55,925 bases of DNA, taken from NCBI GenBank assembly GCA_001657315.1, contig LYSV01000018.1:102696-158620 (forward strand), written 5' to 3'. The stretch comes from Flammeovirgaceae bacterium BBD 1991-12. Lineage in GTDB: Bacteria > Bacteroidota > Bacteroidia > Cytophagales > Cyclobacteriaceae. The notes under the pieces were generated by a model. That model saw only the letters and a list, made by a program, of their open reading frames with translations, was not told the DNA's origin and did no database searches. Position 1 is the first letter of the stretch. Each line of letters opens with the position of its first letter. Shown one piece after another: positions 16,969-27,700 of this stretch. The translations under genes were made by a program, and so were the position numbers.

Positions 16969-19900
16969 ATGACGAAACCTTTATCAGTTATTTTAACCTT
17001 GGTTCTGTTGCTGCCTTTCTGGGCCCGGGCACAGCAGAGAACAGTATCGGGGACCATTCGCGGTGAAAACAGCGAAGCAATTCCCGGTGCGAACATTATC
17101 GTAAAGGGCACTACCACGGGGACGATCAGTGATATTGATGGAAACTACAGCATTACCGTGAACAATGATGCTACGCTGGTCTTTTCATTTTTAGGGTATG
17201 AAACTCAGGAAGTGCGAGTAGCAGGTCAGTCAGTAATTGACGTGTCACTGGTGTTTAGCTCCAAACAGTTGACTGAAGTAGTGATCGTGGGATATGGTAG
17301 TCAGCGTAAGGAACAGCTTACCGGTTCTGTGAATGTAGTAAATGCAGAAACCTTACAAAAGGTTCCCACGCCTTCCTTCCAGGACGCCTTGCAGGGTAGT
17401 TCACCCGGAGTACAGGTAGTGGCGCAGGACGGCGCTCCAGGTGGAGGTGTTTCTATACGTATACGGGGTATTGGTTCGATCAATGCGTCCAATGAGCCTC
17501 TGTACGTCATCGATGGTATTCCGATCACCGCCGGTAACGGTCCTTTGTCCACTACGGATTTTGACAACGGAGGAAGAAGTGCCAACCCATTGGCTTCTAT
17601 TAACCCTAATGACATTGAAAACATTGTTGTACTAAAGGATGCTGCTTCAACGGCAATTTATGGATCACGGGGTGCAAATGGTGTGGTTTTGATCACTACA
17701 AAAAGTGGAAAGGCCGGAGATGCAAAAATAGAGCTGAGAACCCGCATCGGCTTTTCTTCTCCTGCCTTTAATAACCTGCTGGAACCATTGAATGAGGAAC
17801 AGTATCGTCAGCTATATATAGAAGGGCATGTTAATGCAGGTAATGACGACACAGAGGCTGAGGCGCTAGAACGTTATAACAGGCAATTTCCGGACCAGGC
17901 CAATACTAATTGGATCGATGAAATTACACAAACGGGCGTAACGCAGGATTATAATATCAGTGCTTCCGGTGGTACGGACAAATTTACCTACTTTGTATCC
18001 GGTAATGTTCTTCAACAGGAGGGAATAGTTGTTAATAACAAATTTGACAGATATTCGAGCCGCATAAATCTTGCTGCCAGTCTGACGGAAAAACTGACCC
18101 TTACCAACAATTTGACTCTTTCCTACTTCGATCAACGAGGAATTACCGACGGAACCCGCTGGCAAGCCCCCTTTTATGTAGGCTATCTGATGGCTCCCAC
18201 CGTGCCCGTCAGGGATGATCAGGGGAGGTTCTACGGGGATCACAAAAGTTTTTTTATGGGGGGCAACAACCCCAGAGGACACCTCTCTGATGACCGAAGA
18301 GAACGTGAGCAAACCCGAATCATCAACAACTTCAGTGTATCCTATGATATACTTGACAACCTCAGTTTCACTTCAGCATGGTCATTTGATCTGATCCAGA
18401 TTGACGACTTCATTTTTAGTAATAGTCGATATGGGGACGGTCGTAATGTAGGTGGTGAGGCCCAGGAAGCTGCCACTGACCAACTGAACTGGCTGGGTAC
18501 TCAAACGATAAATTACTCCAATACCTTTAAGGAATTACATAATTTTGACGTGCTGGTTGGGTATGAGGCACAAAAAGTAGTCACCGATCAATTGGACATT
18601 GCTACCCAGGGTGTGCCTAGTCCCTTGATCCATGTATCTGCCGGAGCCAATCCACAGGGACAAACATTCAACAGCAGATCCGAATTCTCTTTTGAATCAT
18701 GGTTCAGTCGCGTGAATTATGATTTTGATCAACGATATTATGCGACGGCTTCACTTAGGAGAGATGGTTCTTCACGTTTTGGGCCTGAAAATCGTTATGG
18801 AACTTTCTGGTCAATAGGTGGAGGTTATGCGATCAGTGAAGAGAGCTTCATGCAGAACATTAGTGTCATTGACTTTTTAAAACTACGTGCCAGTTATGGT
18901 CAAACAGGTAATGCTGCTGTTGACGACAACAATGTCGATACAGATGATAACTACTTGTGGGCCGAAACCTATGGTTTTGGCCGTGAATACGATGGAGCAC
19001 CTGGAGCCGCTCCTCTTTCTACAGGAAATGCTGCTCTCACCTGGGAATCACAAAACAGTTATAATGTTGGATTGGACTTCACCGGATTTGGTCAGCGTCT
19101 CAATGCCACAGTGGAATATTTTATTCGTCAATCTACTGATTTGATCCTGAACCGTCCTCTGTCACGTACTACAGGTTTTCGCGAGCAGGTGACGAACATA
19201 GGCGACATGGAAAACCGGGGCATCGAAGTACAGGTCAATGGTGATGTGATCTCGAACAATGATTTCGTATTGAATGCAGGCTTCAACTTTACATCTATCA
19301 ATAACGAAATTACCAGGCTGGATGAAGCTATCGTGGATGACACTAAACGTAGGGAAGAAGGGCGTGACTTTCAGGAGTACTACCTCTACGGTTGGGCTGG
19401 AGTTAACCCTGACAATGGTGATCCTCTTTGGTACACCGATGAGACCAAGTCTGAAACCACCAGCAACATCAATGAAGCCAGACGCTTTTATGATGGAAAA
19501 AGCGCCACTCCGGATTTCTTTGGGGCCTTCAACCTAAGTGCAAGGTACAAGGGAGTAACACTGGCAGGTCAGTTGAATTATCAATTTGGTAATTACCTGT
19601 ATGACGGTCCTGGTTGGGTCATCCACGGAGACGGCCGGTTCACACCGCGCAGCACATCCACCTACGCGTTTGAGAACCGCTGGACTACTCCGGGACAGAA
19701 TGCCAAATTTCCACAACATCGCTGGGGAGGGAATCAAAGCTCTAATCAAAGGGACTCGGATCGTTACCTTTTTGAGGGTGACTATATGCGCCTCAGAACC
19801 GTCAGCCTGTCTTACGATTTTCCGGCCAGTTTGTTAAGCACTGTCAAACTTCGGGCCTTGCAGGTATCCGTACTTATGAATAATATGTGGACATGGACCA

Positions 19901-20007
19901 AGGATGATGACTTGTATTTTGATCCTGAGCAGACCATTAGTGGAGTCTTCAATACAGTTACCCCTATCAATAAAACCATCAATTTTGTTCTAAACATCGG
20001 CATATAA
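16969..20007 (+). CDS. SusC/RagA-family TonB-dependent outer-membrane transporter
   Basis: A 1012-residue outer-membrane transporter of usual SusC length. A signal peptide ends near WARAQQ (residue about 22). Next is a carboxypeptidase-regulatory-like domain (TVSGTIRGENSEAIPGANI, DIDGNYSI). The plug domain follows (GYGSQRKEQLTGSVN, IRIRGIGSINASNEPLYVIDG-type segment, AAStAIYGSRGANGV region), and then a 22-strand barrel closing with INFVLNIGI. It imports oligomeric substrates with its SusD partner and TonB energy. No glycoside hydrolase or polysaccharide lyase is adjacent, whereas D-amino-acid enzymes lie upstream and share an operator-like motif. A peptide or amino-sugar-peptide substrate is thus more likely than a polysaccharide (inference). 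SusD begins 7 bases after the stop. Confidence 0.97.
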   Translation: MTKPLSVILTLVLLLPFWARAQQRTVSGTIRGENSEAIPGANIIVKGTTTGTISDIDGNYSITVNNDATLVFSFLGYETQEVRVAGQSVIDVSLVFSSKQLTEVVIVGYGSQRKEQLTGSVNVVNAETLQKVPTPSFQDALQGSSPGVQVVAQDGAPGGGVSIRIRGIGSINASNEPLYVIDGIPITAGNGPLSTTDFDNGGRSANPLASINPNDIENIVVLKDAASTAIYGSRGANGVVLITTKSGKAGDAKIELRTRIGFSSPAFNNLLEPLNEEQYRQLYIEGHVNAGNDDTEAEALERYNRQFPDQANTNWIDEITQTGVTQDYNISASGGTDKFTYFVSGNVLQQEGIVVNNKFDRYSSRINLAASLTEKLTLTNNLTLSYFDQRGITDGTRWQAPFYVGYLMAPTVPVRDDQGRFYGDHKSFFMGGNNPRGHLSDDRREREQTRIINNFSVSYDILDNLSFTSAWSFDLIQIDDFIFSNSRYGDGRNVGGEAQEAATDQLNWLGTQTINYSNTFKELHNFDVLVGYEAQKVVTDQLDIATQGVPSPLIHVSAGANPQGQTFNSRSEFSFESWFSRVNYDFDQRYYATASLRRDGSSRFGPENRYGTFWSIGGGYAISEESFMQNISVIDFLKLRASYGQTGNAAVDDNNVDTDDNYLWAETYGFGREYDGAPGAAPLSTGNAALTWESQNSYNVGLDFTGFGQRLNATVEYFIRQSTDLILNRPLSRTTGFREQVTNIGDMENRGIEVQVNGDVISNNDFVLNAGFNFTSINNEITRLDEAIVDDTKRREEGRDFQEYYLYGWAGVNPDNGDPLWYTDETKSETTSNINEARRFYDGKSATPDFFGAFNLSARYKGVTLAGQLNYQFGNYLYDGPGWVIHGDGRFTPRSTSTYAFENRWTTPGQNAKFPQHRWGGNQSSNQRDSDRYLFEGDYMRLRTVSLSYDFPASLLSTVKLRALQVSVLMNNMWTWTKDDDLYFDPEQTISGVFNTVTPINKTINFVLNIGI

Positions 20008-20014
20008 CTGTGAA

Positions 20015-21466
20015 ATGATGAAAAGATTAAAAAATATATATAAGCTATTGGCATTGATTCCATTGGTATTGATCGCTGGTTCCTGTGGAGACGATTTCCT
20101 TGATCTCGATCCTCCATTGCAGGTTCCGAATGAAGATTTTTTAAAGAATGTGGATGATTTTCAGGCTGCCATAAACGGTGCCTATGATCAAATGCAGCTT
20201 GCGGATTATTATGGACGTTACTTTCTGCTGATCCCGGATATCATGGGTGAGGATATCAAGCAAAATGCCAGCGCCAACCGGGGTAAGGAGTGGGCTGAGT
20301 ATAATGGAGCTCCTACCACGAACCAGAACGAGCACAGGGAGTTTTGGGCTGAGATCTATGAGATCATTAACATGGCCAATCTAATGATCAATTCTGATTT
20401 TGAATCGGTTCCAAGCAGACAGGAAGAATTCAATAACCTTATTGGCCAGGCCTATGCCATTCGTGCACTGGCTCATTTTGATCTGGTCCGTTTGTTTGCC
20501 CAAACGTATGTTTTTACTTCGGATGCATCACATCCGGGTGTTCCCATTGTTACTGAATTTGACAGAGAGGCACGACCTGCTCGTAATACTGTAGCCGAAG
20601 TATATGCGCAGGTCATATCGGATTTTGAGGAGGCAATTTCTTTACTCACGATCACACCTAAAAGTACCGGAGTTATTTCGAAGGAGGCCGTACAAGCTTT
20701 ACTTTCAAGGGTATATCTCTATATGGAGCGTTATGAAGATGCAGAAGACCTTGCTACCGAAGTGATCAGCGGAGGGCGTTTTGAGCTGGTATCGAGAGAT
20801 AAGTATGCTGACCAGTTTTTTGATGGGGGATCGTCGGAAGCTATTTTCGAAGTTATTTTCAACCTGGTCGACAATCCTGGGGCAGATCATCTTGGAGGTA
20901 TGTATAAGGAATCCGGCTATGGTGATTATCTGCCTTCCCGTCAATTATTTGCCCTGTTCGAAGACGATGATATAAGAGGTACTCTATTCATAGAAGATGA
21001 TAACCTTGATGATGGTATTTATGCAGATGCTGACGGTGTAGGCAGACGGGTATATAAGTATCCCAGTGAGGGACCTGATATTGCTACAGATAATTTACCG
21101 GTCATCCGTCTGTCAGAAGTGATCCTGAACCGGGCTGAAGCCCGTGCCAGGGACGGCGATGATGTGGGAGCACTGGCCGACCTCAACCTGATCCGTGAAC
21201 GGGCTGGTATAACCGAGCTTGATGGTTTGGCAGGTCAGCCTTTGGTAGATGCGATCCTCGAGGAAAGAAGAAGAGAATTGTTTGCAGAAGGACATCGTGT
21301 TTTTGACATTACCCGTCATAAACTGAATGTCGTACGTACAGATTGTACAGCGCCCGATAATGCCTGTACGATAAACTATCCTAATGACAGGTTCATATTA
21401 CCGTTACCTCAGGAGGAAACTGACGTAAATAAAACGATAAAACAGGCACCTGGCTATGGTATCTGA
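20015..21466 (+). CDS. SusD/RagB-family surface lipoprotein
   Basis: A 483-residue substrate-binding lipoprotein that caps the SusC barrel. The signal runs through LALIPLVLIAGSC with the lipid Cys at about residue 24. An N-terminal SusD-like domain follows (LDPPLQVPNEDFLKNVDDFQ), with TPR-like helices including IIGQAYAIRALAHFDLVRLF-type sequence. The C-terminal RagB/SusD domain has RLSEVILNRAEARARDGD and an EERRRELFAEGHRVFDITR segment, both strongly conserved in the family. It pairs with the SusC gene 7 bases upstream. A perfect intrinsic terminator begins 23 bases after the stop, so SusC and SusD form a two-gene unit. Ligand is unknown; see the SusC entry for context. Confidence 0.97.
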   Translation: MMKRLKNIYKLLALIPLVLIAGSCGDDFLDLDPPLQVPNEDFLKNVDDFQAAINGAYDQMQLADYYGRYFLLIPDIMGEDIKQNASANRGKEWAEYNGAPTTNQNEHREFWAEIYEIINMANLMINSDFESVPSRQEEFNNLIGQAYAIRALAHFDLVRLFAQTYVFTSDASHPGVPIVTEFDREARPARNTVAEVYAQVISDFEEAISLLTITPKSTGVISKEAVQALLSRVYLYMERYEDAEDLATEVISGGRFELVSRDKYADQFFDGGSSEAIFEVIFNLVDNPGADHLGGMYKESGYGDYLPSRQLFALFEDDDIRGTLFIEDDNLDDGIYADADGVGRRVYKYPSEGPDIATDNLPVIRLSEVILNRAEARARDGDDVGALADLNLIRERAGITELDGLAGQPLVDAILEERRRELFAEGHRVFDITRHKLNVVRTDCTAPDNACTINYPNDRFILPLPQEETDVNKTIKQAPGYGI

Positions 21467-21489
21467 TTTGACCTCGTAGATTGTGAAAA

Positions 21490-21518
21490 CCGCCTGACAG
21501 TGTCAGGCGGTTTTTTTT
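21490..21518 (+). terminator. Intrinsic terminator of the SusC/SusD operon
   Basis: CCGCCTGACA and TGTCAGGCGG form a near-perfect palindrome with a one-base centre (21490-21510), followed by eight T (21511-21518). It lies 23 bases after the SusD stop. Confidence 0.93.
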
Positions 21519-21550
21519 ATTTACTCGTCTCACCTCCCATGCTCGCCGGG

Positions 21551-21687
21551 AGTCGTGGCACCACTCTTCATGGAGTCCGGTGGACGGATTTCGTTTTGAT
21601 ATTTTCATTTAATATTTCGTCCATCGGACCCCTTGAGTGGTATGCGCATTAATCTTTTATTTCCAGAGTACCAGTGGTGCTACGACT
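21551..21687. repeat. Long imperfect inverted repeat (about 137 bases)
   Basis: AGTCGTGGCACCA at 21551-21563 is complementary, with one mismatch, to TGGTGCTACGACT at 21675-21687. Inside, ACCACTC (21560-21566) matches GAGTGGT (21635-21641), and GTCCGGTGGACG (about 21575-21586) matches CGTCCATCGGAC (21618-21629). The arms could fold into a cruciform or RNA hairpin, or be the ends of a small decayed element. There is no coding sequence inside. It sits between the SusCD terminator and the Asp-box protein gene; the remaining bases of this 346-base gap show nothing further. Confidence 0.5.
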
Positions 21688-21812
21688 GTTCAATGAAGTT
21701 TCGTTTATGTAAATAAGGTGCGTTCGCCATATCCGTCCACATAATGTTCAATACTGATAATGCTCACTTTTAGCTATATTGAGAAGTGCATAACACTAAC
21801 TTTTGTCTTCCC

Positions 21813-24638
21813 ATGAAATACCTCGTAATCCTGTTTTTTCCTCTTGCAGCCTTGTCACAACCTCCCGCAGCTTTGGATGCCTACCGCTGGCGGAATATTG
21901 GCCCGGCGAACCAGGGAGGGCGTATCGTTGATATAGAAGCACTGGAGGGGCAATTCAGGAAAGTATGGATGGCTACTGGTTCAGGTGGTGTTTGGTACTC
22001 TGAGAATGCCGGTACCACGTGGACCCCCATTTTTGACAACTACTCCACTGCTTCTATTGGAGATATAGCAGTGAATCAACAGACCCCTTCAGTTATCTGG
22101 GTAGGAACGGGCGAAGCCAATAACCGGAACAGTGTGTCATGGGGCGATGGGGTGTTCCGTTCCACAGACGGAGGTAAAACCTTTCAAAATGTGGGACTTA
22201 ACAGCACACATCAGATCGCACGGGTAGTGACTATTCCTGACAATCCGGAGGCGGCATGTGTTTGCGCCATCGGGCACCTATGGGGTACTTCCGGTGAACG
22301 AGGATTATTCAAAACCACGGATGGGGGGCAAAACTGGGAGAAGCTGACCAATGGTTTGCCTGATGACCGGAAAACAGGCTGTACAGACCTGGTGATGGAC
22401 CCTACCAATCCGGACATCATGTATGCCGCCTTTTACGAGCGGCTTCGAAAACCCTGGCATTTTCATAGTGGTGGGAAGAATGGAGGCATCTTCAAGACTA
22501 CCGATGGGGGAAAGTCATGGGTAAAACTGACGCAAGGGTTGCCATCTGACTCAACCGGCAGGATAGGACTGGCCATTTACAGAAAAGACCCAAAGATCCT
22601 TATGGCCCTTGTGGAAGCTCCCATATCGGAAGACCTTTCAACCCCGGGTTCAGGTTTATATCGTTCTGAAGATGGTGGACAGACCTGGACATATGTCAAT
22701 ACCTACAACAACCGGCCTTTTTATTACAGTCAGGTACGGATCAATCCATCGAATGACCAGCGCGTTTACCTGCTTACTACCCGGTTTATGGTGTCCGAGG
22801 ACGGTGGCAAGACCTTGAAAAACGGCAGCCTGGATGAAGAAGTGCACGGTGATTTTCATGCTATGTGGCTGGACCCTGACGACGCTGATCGCTACTACCT
22901 TGGAGCGGATAAAGGCATGTCTGTCACGCACGACCACGGGAATAAGTTTCAGCTTTTTGATAATCTGCCCATTGCCCAGTATTACAGGATCGGTTTTGAT
23001 TATCGTGATCCATACTACGTCTATGGTGGCCTGCAGGACAACGGGTTCTATGCCACCGCAAGCTTCTCAAGGGATATCCGGGGTGTACTTAATGACTCCA
23101 ATTGGAAAGTACACTGGGGGGATGGCCAGTATACAGCCTCCGATCCCGACAACTGGCGTACCGTCTACACATCGGCAGAGAACGGTAGCCTGAATCTGTA
23201 TGATCCCGTGACCCACCGGATTGAGAGTATCCGGCCCAGGCGAAAGAATATCTCCAATTTATCAGATCATTACACTGATGAGAAGACCAATCCCCGGCTT
23301 CCATTTCGTTACAACTGGTCCGCCCCCTTCAAAATGGTTAAATCAAAGAATCTGTACTTTGCCGGTAACCACATGTTCAGATCCACCGATGGGGGCAAAA
23401 CATGGACGATCATAAGTCCCGATCTATCCACCAACGATCCTGAAAAGACCAAATACCGTGCAAGTGGTGGCATCACCCCGGACAACTCTGGCGCTGAAAC
23501 GCACTGTACCATAAGTACAATGGCCATCTCCGGACAGGATGAAGCCGTTATATGGGCAGGTACGGACGATGGCCGGTTGCACCTTACCAGAAATGGAGGC
23601 AGGCAATGGAGATCTGTCAGGGAAAACATCGGTGATGTACCCGACGGGATCTGGGTGAGCAGGGTAGAGGCTTCTTCCCATCGCCCCGGACGGGCTTATG
23701 TTGCCTTTGATGGGCACCGCAGTGATCATAATGCGCCCTGGTTGCTGGTTACGGAAAACTATGGCCGGACATGGCGCTCATTGACGAAAGGATTACCTGC
23801 AGATATGGTAATACGCGTTGTTCGTGAAGATCCCGTCAATCCCAATCTGCTTTACATCGGTACCGAGACGGGAGTTTGGGTCACACTCAACCGGGGAGAA
23901 AACTGGTTCCCTTTCATGTCCGGCATGCCAACGGTCAGTATATATGATCTGGCTGTTCATCCACGTGATCATGCACTCATTGCCGGCAGCCATGGGCGCA
24001 GCCTGTTTGTGATGGACAATATCCACGCCCTGCAGCAGTTGGATCCAACCGTAATTAATACTGACCTCCATCTGTTTGATCAGCCGGTGGCTACTCTCTG
24101 GGAAAATGTGAGCCGTGGCGGCCAGCGGGGTCACTTCTGGTATGGAGGAGAAAATCCGGATATCATCAGGCCCGTTTCATCGATACCCCGTGCCAGGTTC
24201 GAAGTAGATGTACCTGTTTACTATTTCGTGGGTACCACTGATTCAGTAGAATTAAAACTTGAGATATCAGGCGATAAGGGTACTGCAACGCATAATATCA
24301 GGTCCGGTCCTGGGCTTCATAAGTTCCTGTGGAACAGGGAGTTTGATCCCAACCCTTACACAACGGAAGAAAAGACACAGCTTCAGCAGGCATTTCAAAG
24401 GCTGGATACCGCCAGAAACAGTTTGCGCATGGTTATGAAAAGGTTCCGTCAGGCCGGAGACTCCATTGCAGTTCAGCGGCGAATAGTGACCAGCCTGATC
24501 AATTTGCTGGAGGTGGATCCGGCGCTGGGCATTCAAAAGGCGAAAGCCGACGATTTTCAGGTTTCTCTGGTTTACGGTGATCTGCGGAAAACGAAGAGTT
24601 TGAGGATCAGGGAGGATCCCTTGCTGAGGAAGGAGTAA
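21813..24638 (+). CDS. Secreted Asp-box (BNR/sortilin-like) beta-propeller protein
   Basis: The frame extends to a GTG at 21786, but the ATG at 21813 gives a compact signal peptide (MKYLVILFFPLAALSQ), so 941 residues. It begins with the WRNIGPANQGGRI opening common to this secreted Bacteroidota/Acidobacteriota family. At least eight Asp-box motifs of the S/T-x-D-G-G-x-T-W type follow (STDGGKTF, TTDGGQNW, TTDGGKSW, SEDGGQTW, STDGGKTW and others), spread over residues about 40-720 and predicting one or two multi-blade propellers as in sortilin/VPS10. The C-terminal 200 residues contain a beta domain and a helical end. No catalytic sialidase Arg triad is evident, so a binding or structural role is more likely than hydrolysis. 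There is no T9SS tail and no lipobox. It has its own transcript beyond the SusCD terminator. Confidence 0.88.
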   Translation: MKYLVILFFPLAALSQPPAALDAYRWRNIGPANQGGRIVDIEALEGQFRKVWMATGSGGVWYSENAGTTWTPIFDNYSTASIGDIAVNQQTPSVIWVGTGEANNRNSVSWGDGVFRSTDGGKTFQNVGLNSTHQIARVVTIPDNPEAACVCAIGHLWGTSGERGLFKTTDGGQNWEKLTNGLPDDRKTGCTDLVMDPTNPDIMYAAFYERLRKPWHFHSGGKNGGIFKTTDGGKSWVKLTQGLPSDSTGRIGLAIYRKDPKILMALVEAPISEDLSTPGSGLYRSEDGGQTWTYVNTYNNRPFYYSQVRINPSNDQRVYLLTTRFMVSEDGGKTLKNGSLDEEVHGDFHAMWLDPDDADRYYLGADKGMSVTHDHGNKFQLFDNLPIAQYYRIGFDYRDPYYVYGGLQDNGFYATASFSRDIRGVLNDSNWKVHWGDGQYTASDPDNWRTVYTSAENGSLNLYDPVTHRIESIRPRRKNISNLSDHYTDEKTNPRLPFRYNWSAPFKMVKSKNLYFAGNHMFRSTDGGKTWTIISPDLSTNDPEKTKYRASGGITPDNSGAETHCTISTMAISGQDEAVIWAGTDDGRLHLTRNGGRQWRSVRENIGDVPDGIWVSRVEASSHRPGRAYVAFDGHRSDHNAPWLLVTENYGRTWRSLTKGLPADMVIRVVREDPVNPNLLYIGTETGVWVTLNRGENWFPFMSGMPTVSIYDLAVHPRDHALIAGSHGRSLFVMDNIHALQQLDPTVINTDLHLFDQPVATLWENVSRGGQRGHFWYGGENPDIIRPVSSIPRARFEVDVPVYYFVGTTDSVELKLEISGDKGTATHNIRSGPGLHKFLWNREFDPNPYTTEEKTQLQQAFQRLDTARNSLRMVMKRFRQAGDSIAVQRRIVTSLINLLEVDPALGIQKAKADDFQVSLVYGDLRKTKSLRIREDPLLRKE

Positions 24639-24754
24639 ACACTTTGGAGCCTGTACTTTACCCCAATTGTGAGATACGATAAAGTGTCATAGGAAACTAC
24701 CCTGCATATCATAAAAGGAGGAACTGATTTCAGACCTTCTGTCACTGGCTGTTT

Positions 24755-27700
24755 CTATTCCGGGGAGCCCTTGCCAAGAACCAGTTTCTTAACATCTGTC
24801 AATTTAGAATCCATATAAACCAGGATGATATAAATACCGGCTTTGCTGAAAAACTGGCTGCTTTGATCATTCAGGATATAGTCGTTAGTCCCCGCCGTCA
24901 GGGGGAAGGTTTCAGACTGACCCAGCGGATTGATGACAATGAAGTAACCTTCTTGGAAAACATAACCGTTTATGCTGAGTGTTACTTTTCCATAAGCAGG
25001 GTTGGGGTAGCACCTGATCTCCCCTGAAAAATGTTCTTCCGCTCCGGTCGTTATCGAAAGTGTCACGGTCCTGATCACATCGGTATCGGTGATCGCAACT
25101 GTTCCATTGGCATCTTCATAGCCTTCTGCCGATATCATGTAGCTGTACATGCCGGCCTCTAGGTCCATTATTTCAGCAACCCCTGTGGCATCAGTGATAT
25201 ACTCTGCATCATTAAAGCTGATGTTAGCGTTTTTTATAGCGTCCATACCATTGGTCACCTCAAATATCACGGTATAAACTGGCGGTGGCAAAGCTGTCAT
25301 CAATATGGTCTCATTCCTGTCGCTGTTGGTCACGGTTACTGTTCCGCTGGCATCTTCATAACCCTGTGCGGTAACCGAATAATGGTAGGTGCCCGCTTCT
25401 GCATTCATTACTGTTGCTTCACCATTTGCATCTGTGACATAGACTGAACCATCAATATTTACCCTGGCATTCCGGATGGTATGTATACCGTCTGTTACTT
25501 TGAAGGTTATTGTATACACAGGCATTTCCAGGGCTGTCATTACGATGGTTTCGTTGCTGTCCCCATCGGTTATGGTTATTGTTCCGGTGGCATCTTCATA
25601 GCCCTGTGCAGTTACTGAGTAATGGTAAGTGCCCGTTTCTATATCCATTACTGTTACCTCTCCATTTGTGTCTGTAAAAAAGTCTGAACCATTAAAATAT
25701 ATCCTCGCATTATGAATGGCATTGGTGCCATTGTTTACCGTGAAGATAACAGCATAAACGGGTGGTGGCAGGGCCGTCATTACGATGGTTTCATTGCTAC
25801 CCCCATCGGTTATGGATATTGTTCCGGTGGCGTCTTCATAGCCCTGTGCGGTCACTGAGTAATGGTAAGTACCCGCTGCTATATTGCTAATGAGCACAAT
25901 ACCATGGCTGTTTGTGATATAACGCTCACCATTAAAAGTAATGGTAGCATTTTCTATCCCACTTGCATTATTTTGAATAACAAACGTTAAAGAAAAACCG
26001 GCACCCACACTCTGAATGGCTTCAAAATCCTGTACGGTGTTCGCGCCAATGCTGCTTACTTCAAATTCCAATGGGCTGAAGTTGAATCCGGTCAGTTCAG
26101 GGTGAATGGTGTAGGAACTATTTGAAGTCACCCAAACCTTATAATTTCCGTTCAGGTCTGTCAGTACCGGCTCGCCAAAACCTTGCACGTTTACACCTTG
26201 TACCGGATAGCCATTTTCATCAGTAACGGTACCTGAGATCGTATGATCACCTATCGGTGATGCCACAAAGTTTGGCTCTGAGGGAGGCGGGTTTTCCCAG
26301 AAGTGTGCGACATAGGCATCATGATAGGGAGGTGAAAAAGTATAACCTTCCAGCTGAGGTGTAATACGCCCGCTCCACCTACGGGCCATTTGAAGGCCAA
26401 AATCACCGGTTTTACTGGTTGCAGCCTTTTTATTGTCAAAACCCAGGATCTTTACCCCCTCCACCGGGTTGCCATTTACATCTACTACCTTGCCGCTGTA
26501 AAATGCTTCATTTGCATGCACTTCTTCGAAATTGATCTCCATATCGCTCTCGAGGCTGTCTATTTCGACCATAGCCGGTGAAAACAGCGAAGAGAAGGTA
26601 GTTCGCATAGGTTTGATAACCCCAGACCACCCAATAGTTAATTGAGTAAAATATGATCCCTGTCCGAATGAGTAAACCTCCTGGTCCAGTCCACTGATGA
26701 GTACGTTATTTATCGGATTGCCATTGACCTGCTTGGTCACTTTCCCGCGTAAAGTGGCAACACCCACATATTCCAGTATGAAATTGATATCGGCAATGTC
26801 ACTTTGACCGACCTCTACTATATATTCTCCCGTGGGAAGATATCCCAATATCTCTGCTGAAAGTGTATACACTGAGTCCTGCGGGACATACGCTGAAAAA
26901 TGGCCGCTTCCGTCCGTATATACCTCATCGGACAGACCTTTTATACGAACCCGGTTGAGCCTTACACCATTCTCATTGGTCACTATTCCTGATATGTTAA
27001 CTTCTCTTTTGAGATACGCTGTAAAATTGAGATTGGTGATCACCTCTTCAGGACTTTCCAGCGTTATGGAAGAAGGCGAAAAGGTGTACCGGGGATGAGT
27101 GGGGGTAATGATCACGGATCTGTCTTTACCCACCCTGAACTGGTATCGTCCACTTTGGGTAGTTACAGCGGCAGACCTTCCATCACTTAGTGAAATGTCT
27201 TTCATGGCGTGACCGTATTCATCACGTACTATACCGTGCAACATAACCGTTAGCGATCCTGTATGATTTCCTGCTGCACGGATCCCTGTAAGTCCGGTAT
27301 CAGCCAGTCCGCGGGCGCGTGTCATGATCTCTGAATTCAGGCTTTCATAGGCCCCTCCACGGGCTGAACGGGATGTGCCGGTCACCGGACCCAATGGATT
27401 GTAATACTCAGTATATAGATATTGGTCTTCCTTGTAATAATCCGAGCATAACTCCTTTACGTTGCCGGATAGGTCATAGATCCCTAATTCGTTCGCTGCC
27501 TTCAGGCCCACAATGTTGGTTCCTTTATTGTTTTTGGAAGGGTCACCAAAGTTATTGCCTGTCATAGGATTATCCATATTGATATCTCCAAACAGGAACC
27601 ATCCGGCAGCCCTGGCGTCATTGGTACCACCATAGGTATATCCGTTGGATTGATTGCCACCTCTGGCTGCATATTCCCACTCTGCTTCGGAGGGCAACCG

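Noticed and set aside
21813-24638. Asp-box protein as a sialidase
   Set aside because: Asp-box repeats alone do not show sialidase activity; the Arg triad and RIP motif expected of exo-sialidases are not seen.
25040-25998. Regular 240-base repeats considered as a CRISPR or satellite array
   Set aside because: They are in frame within one long protein-coding gene and encode a conserved 80-residue module.
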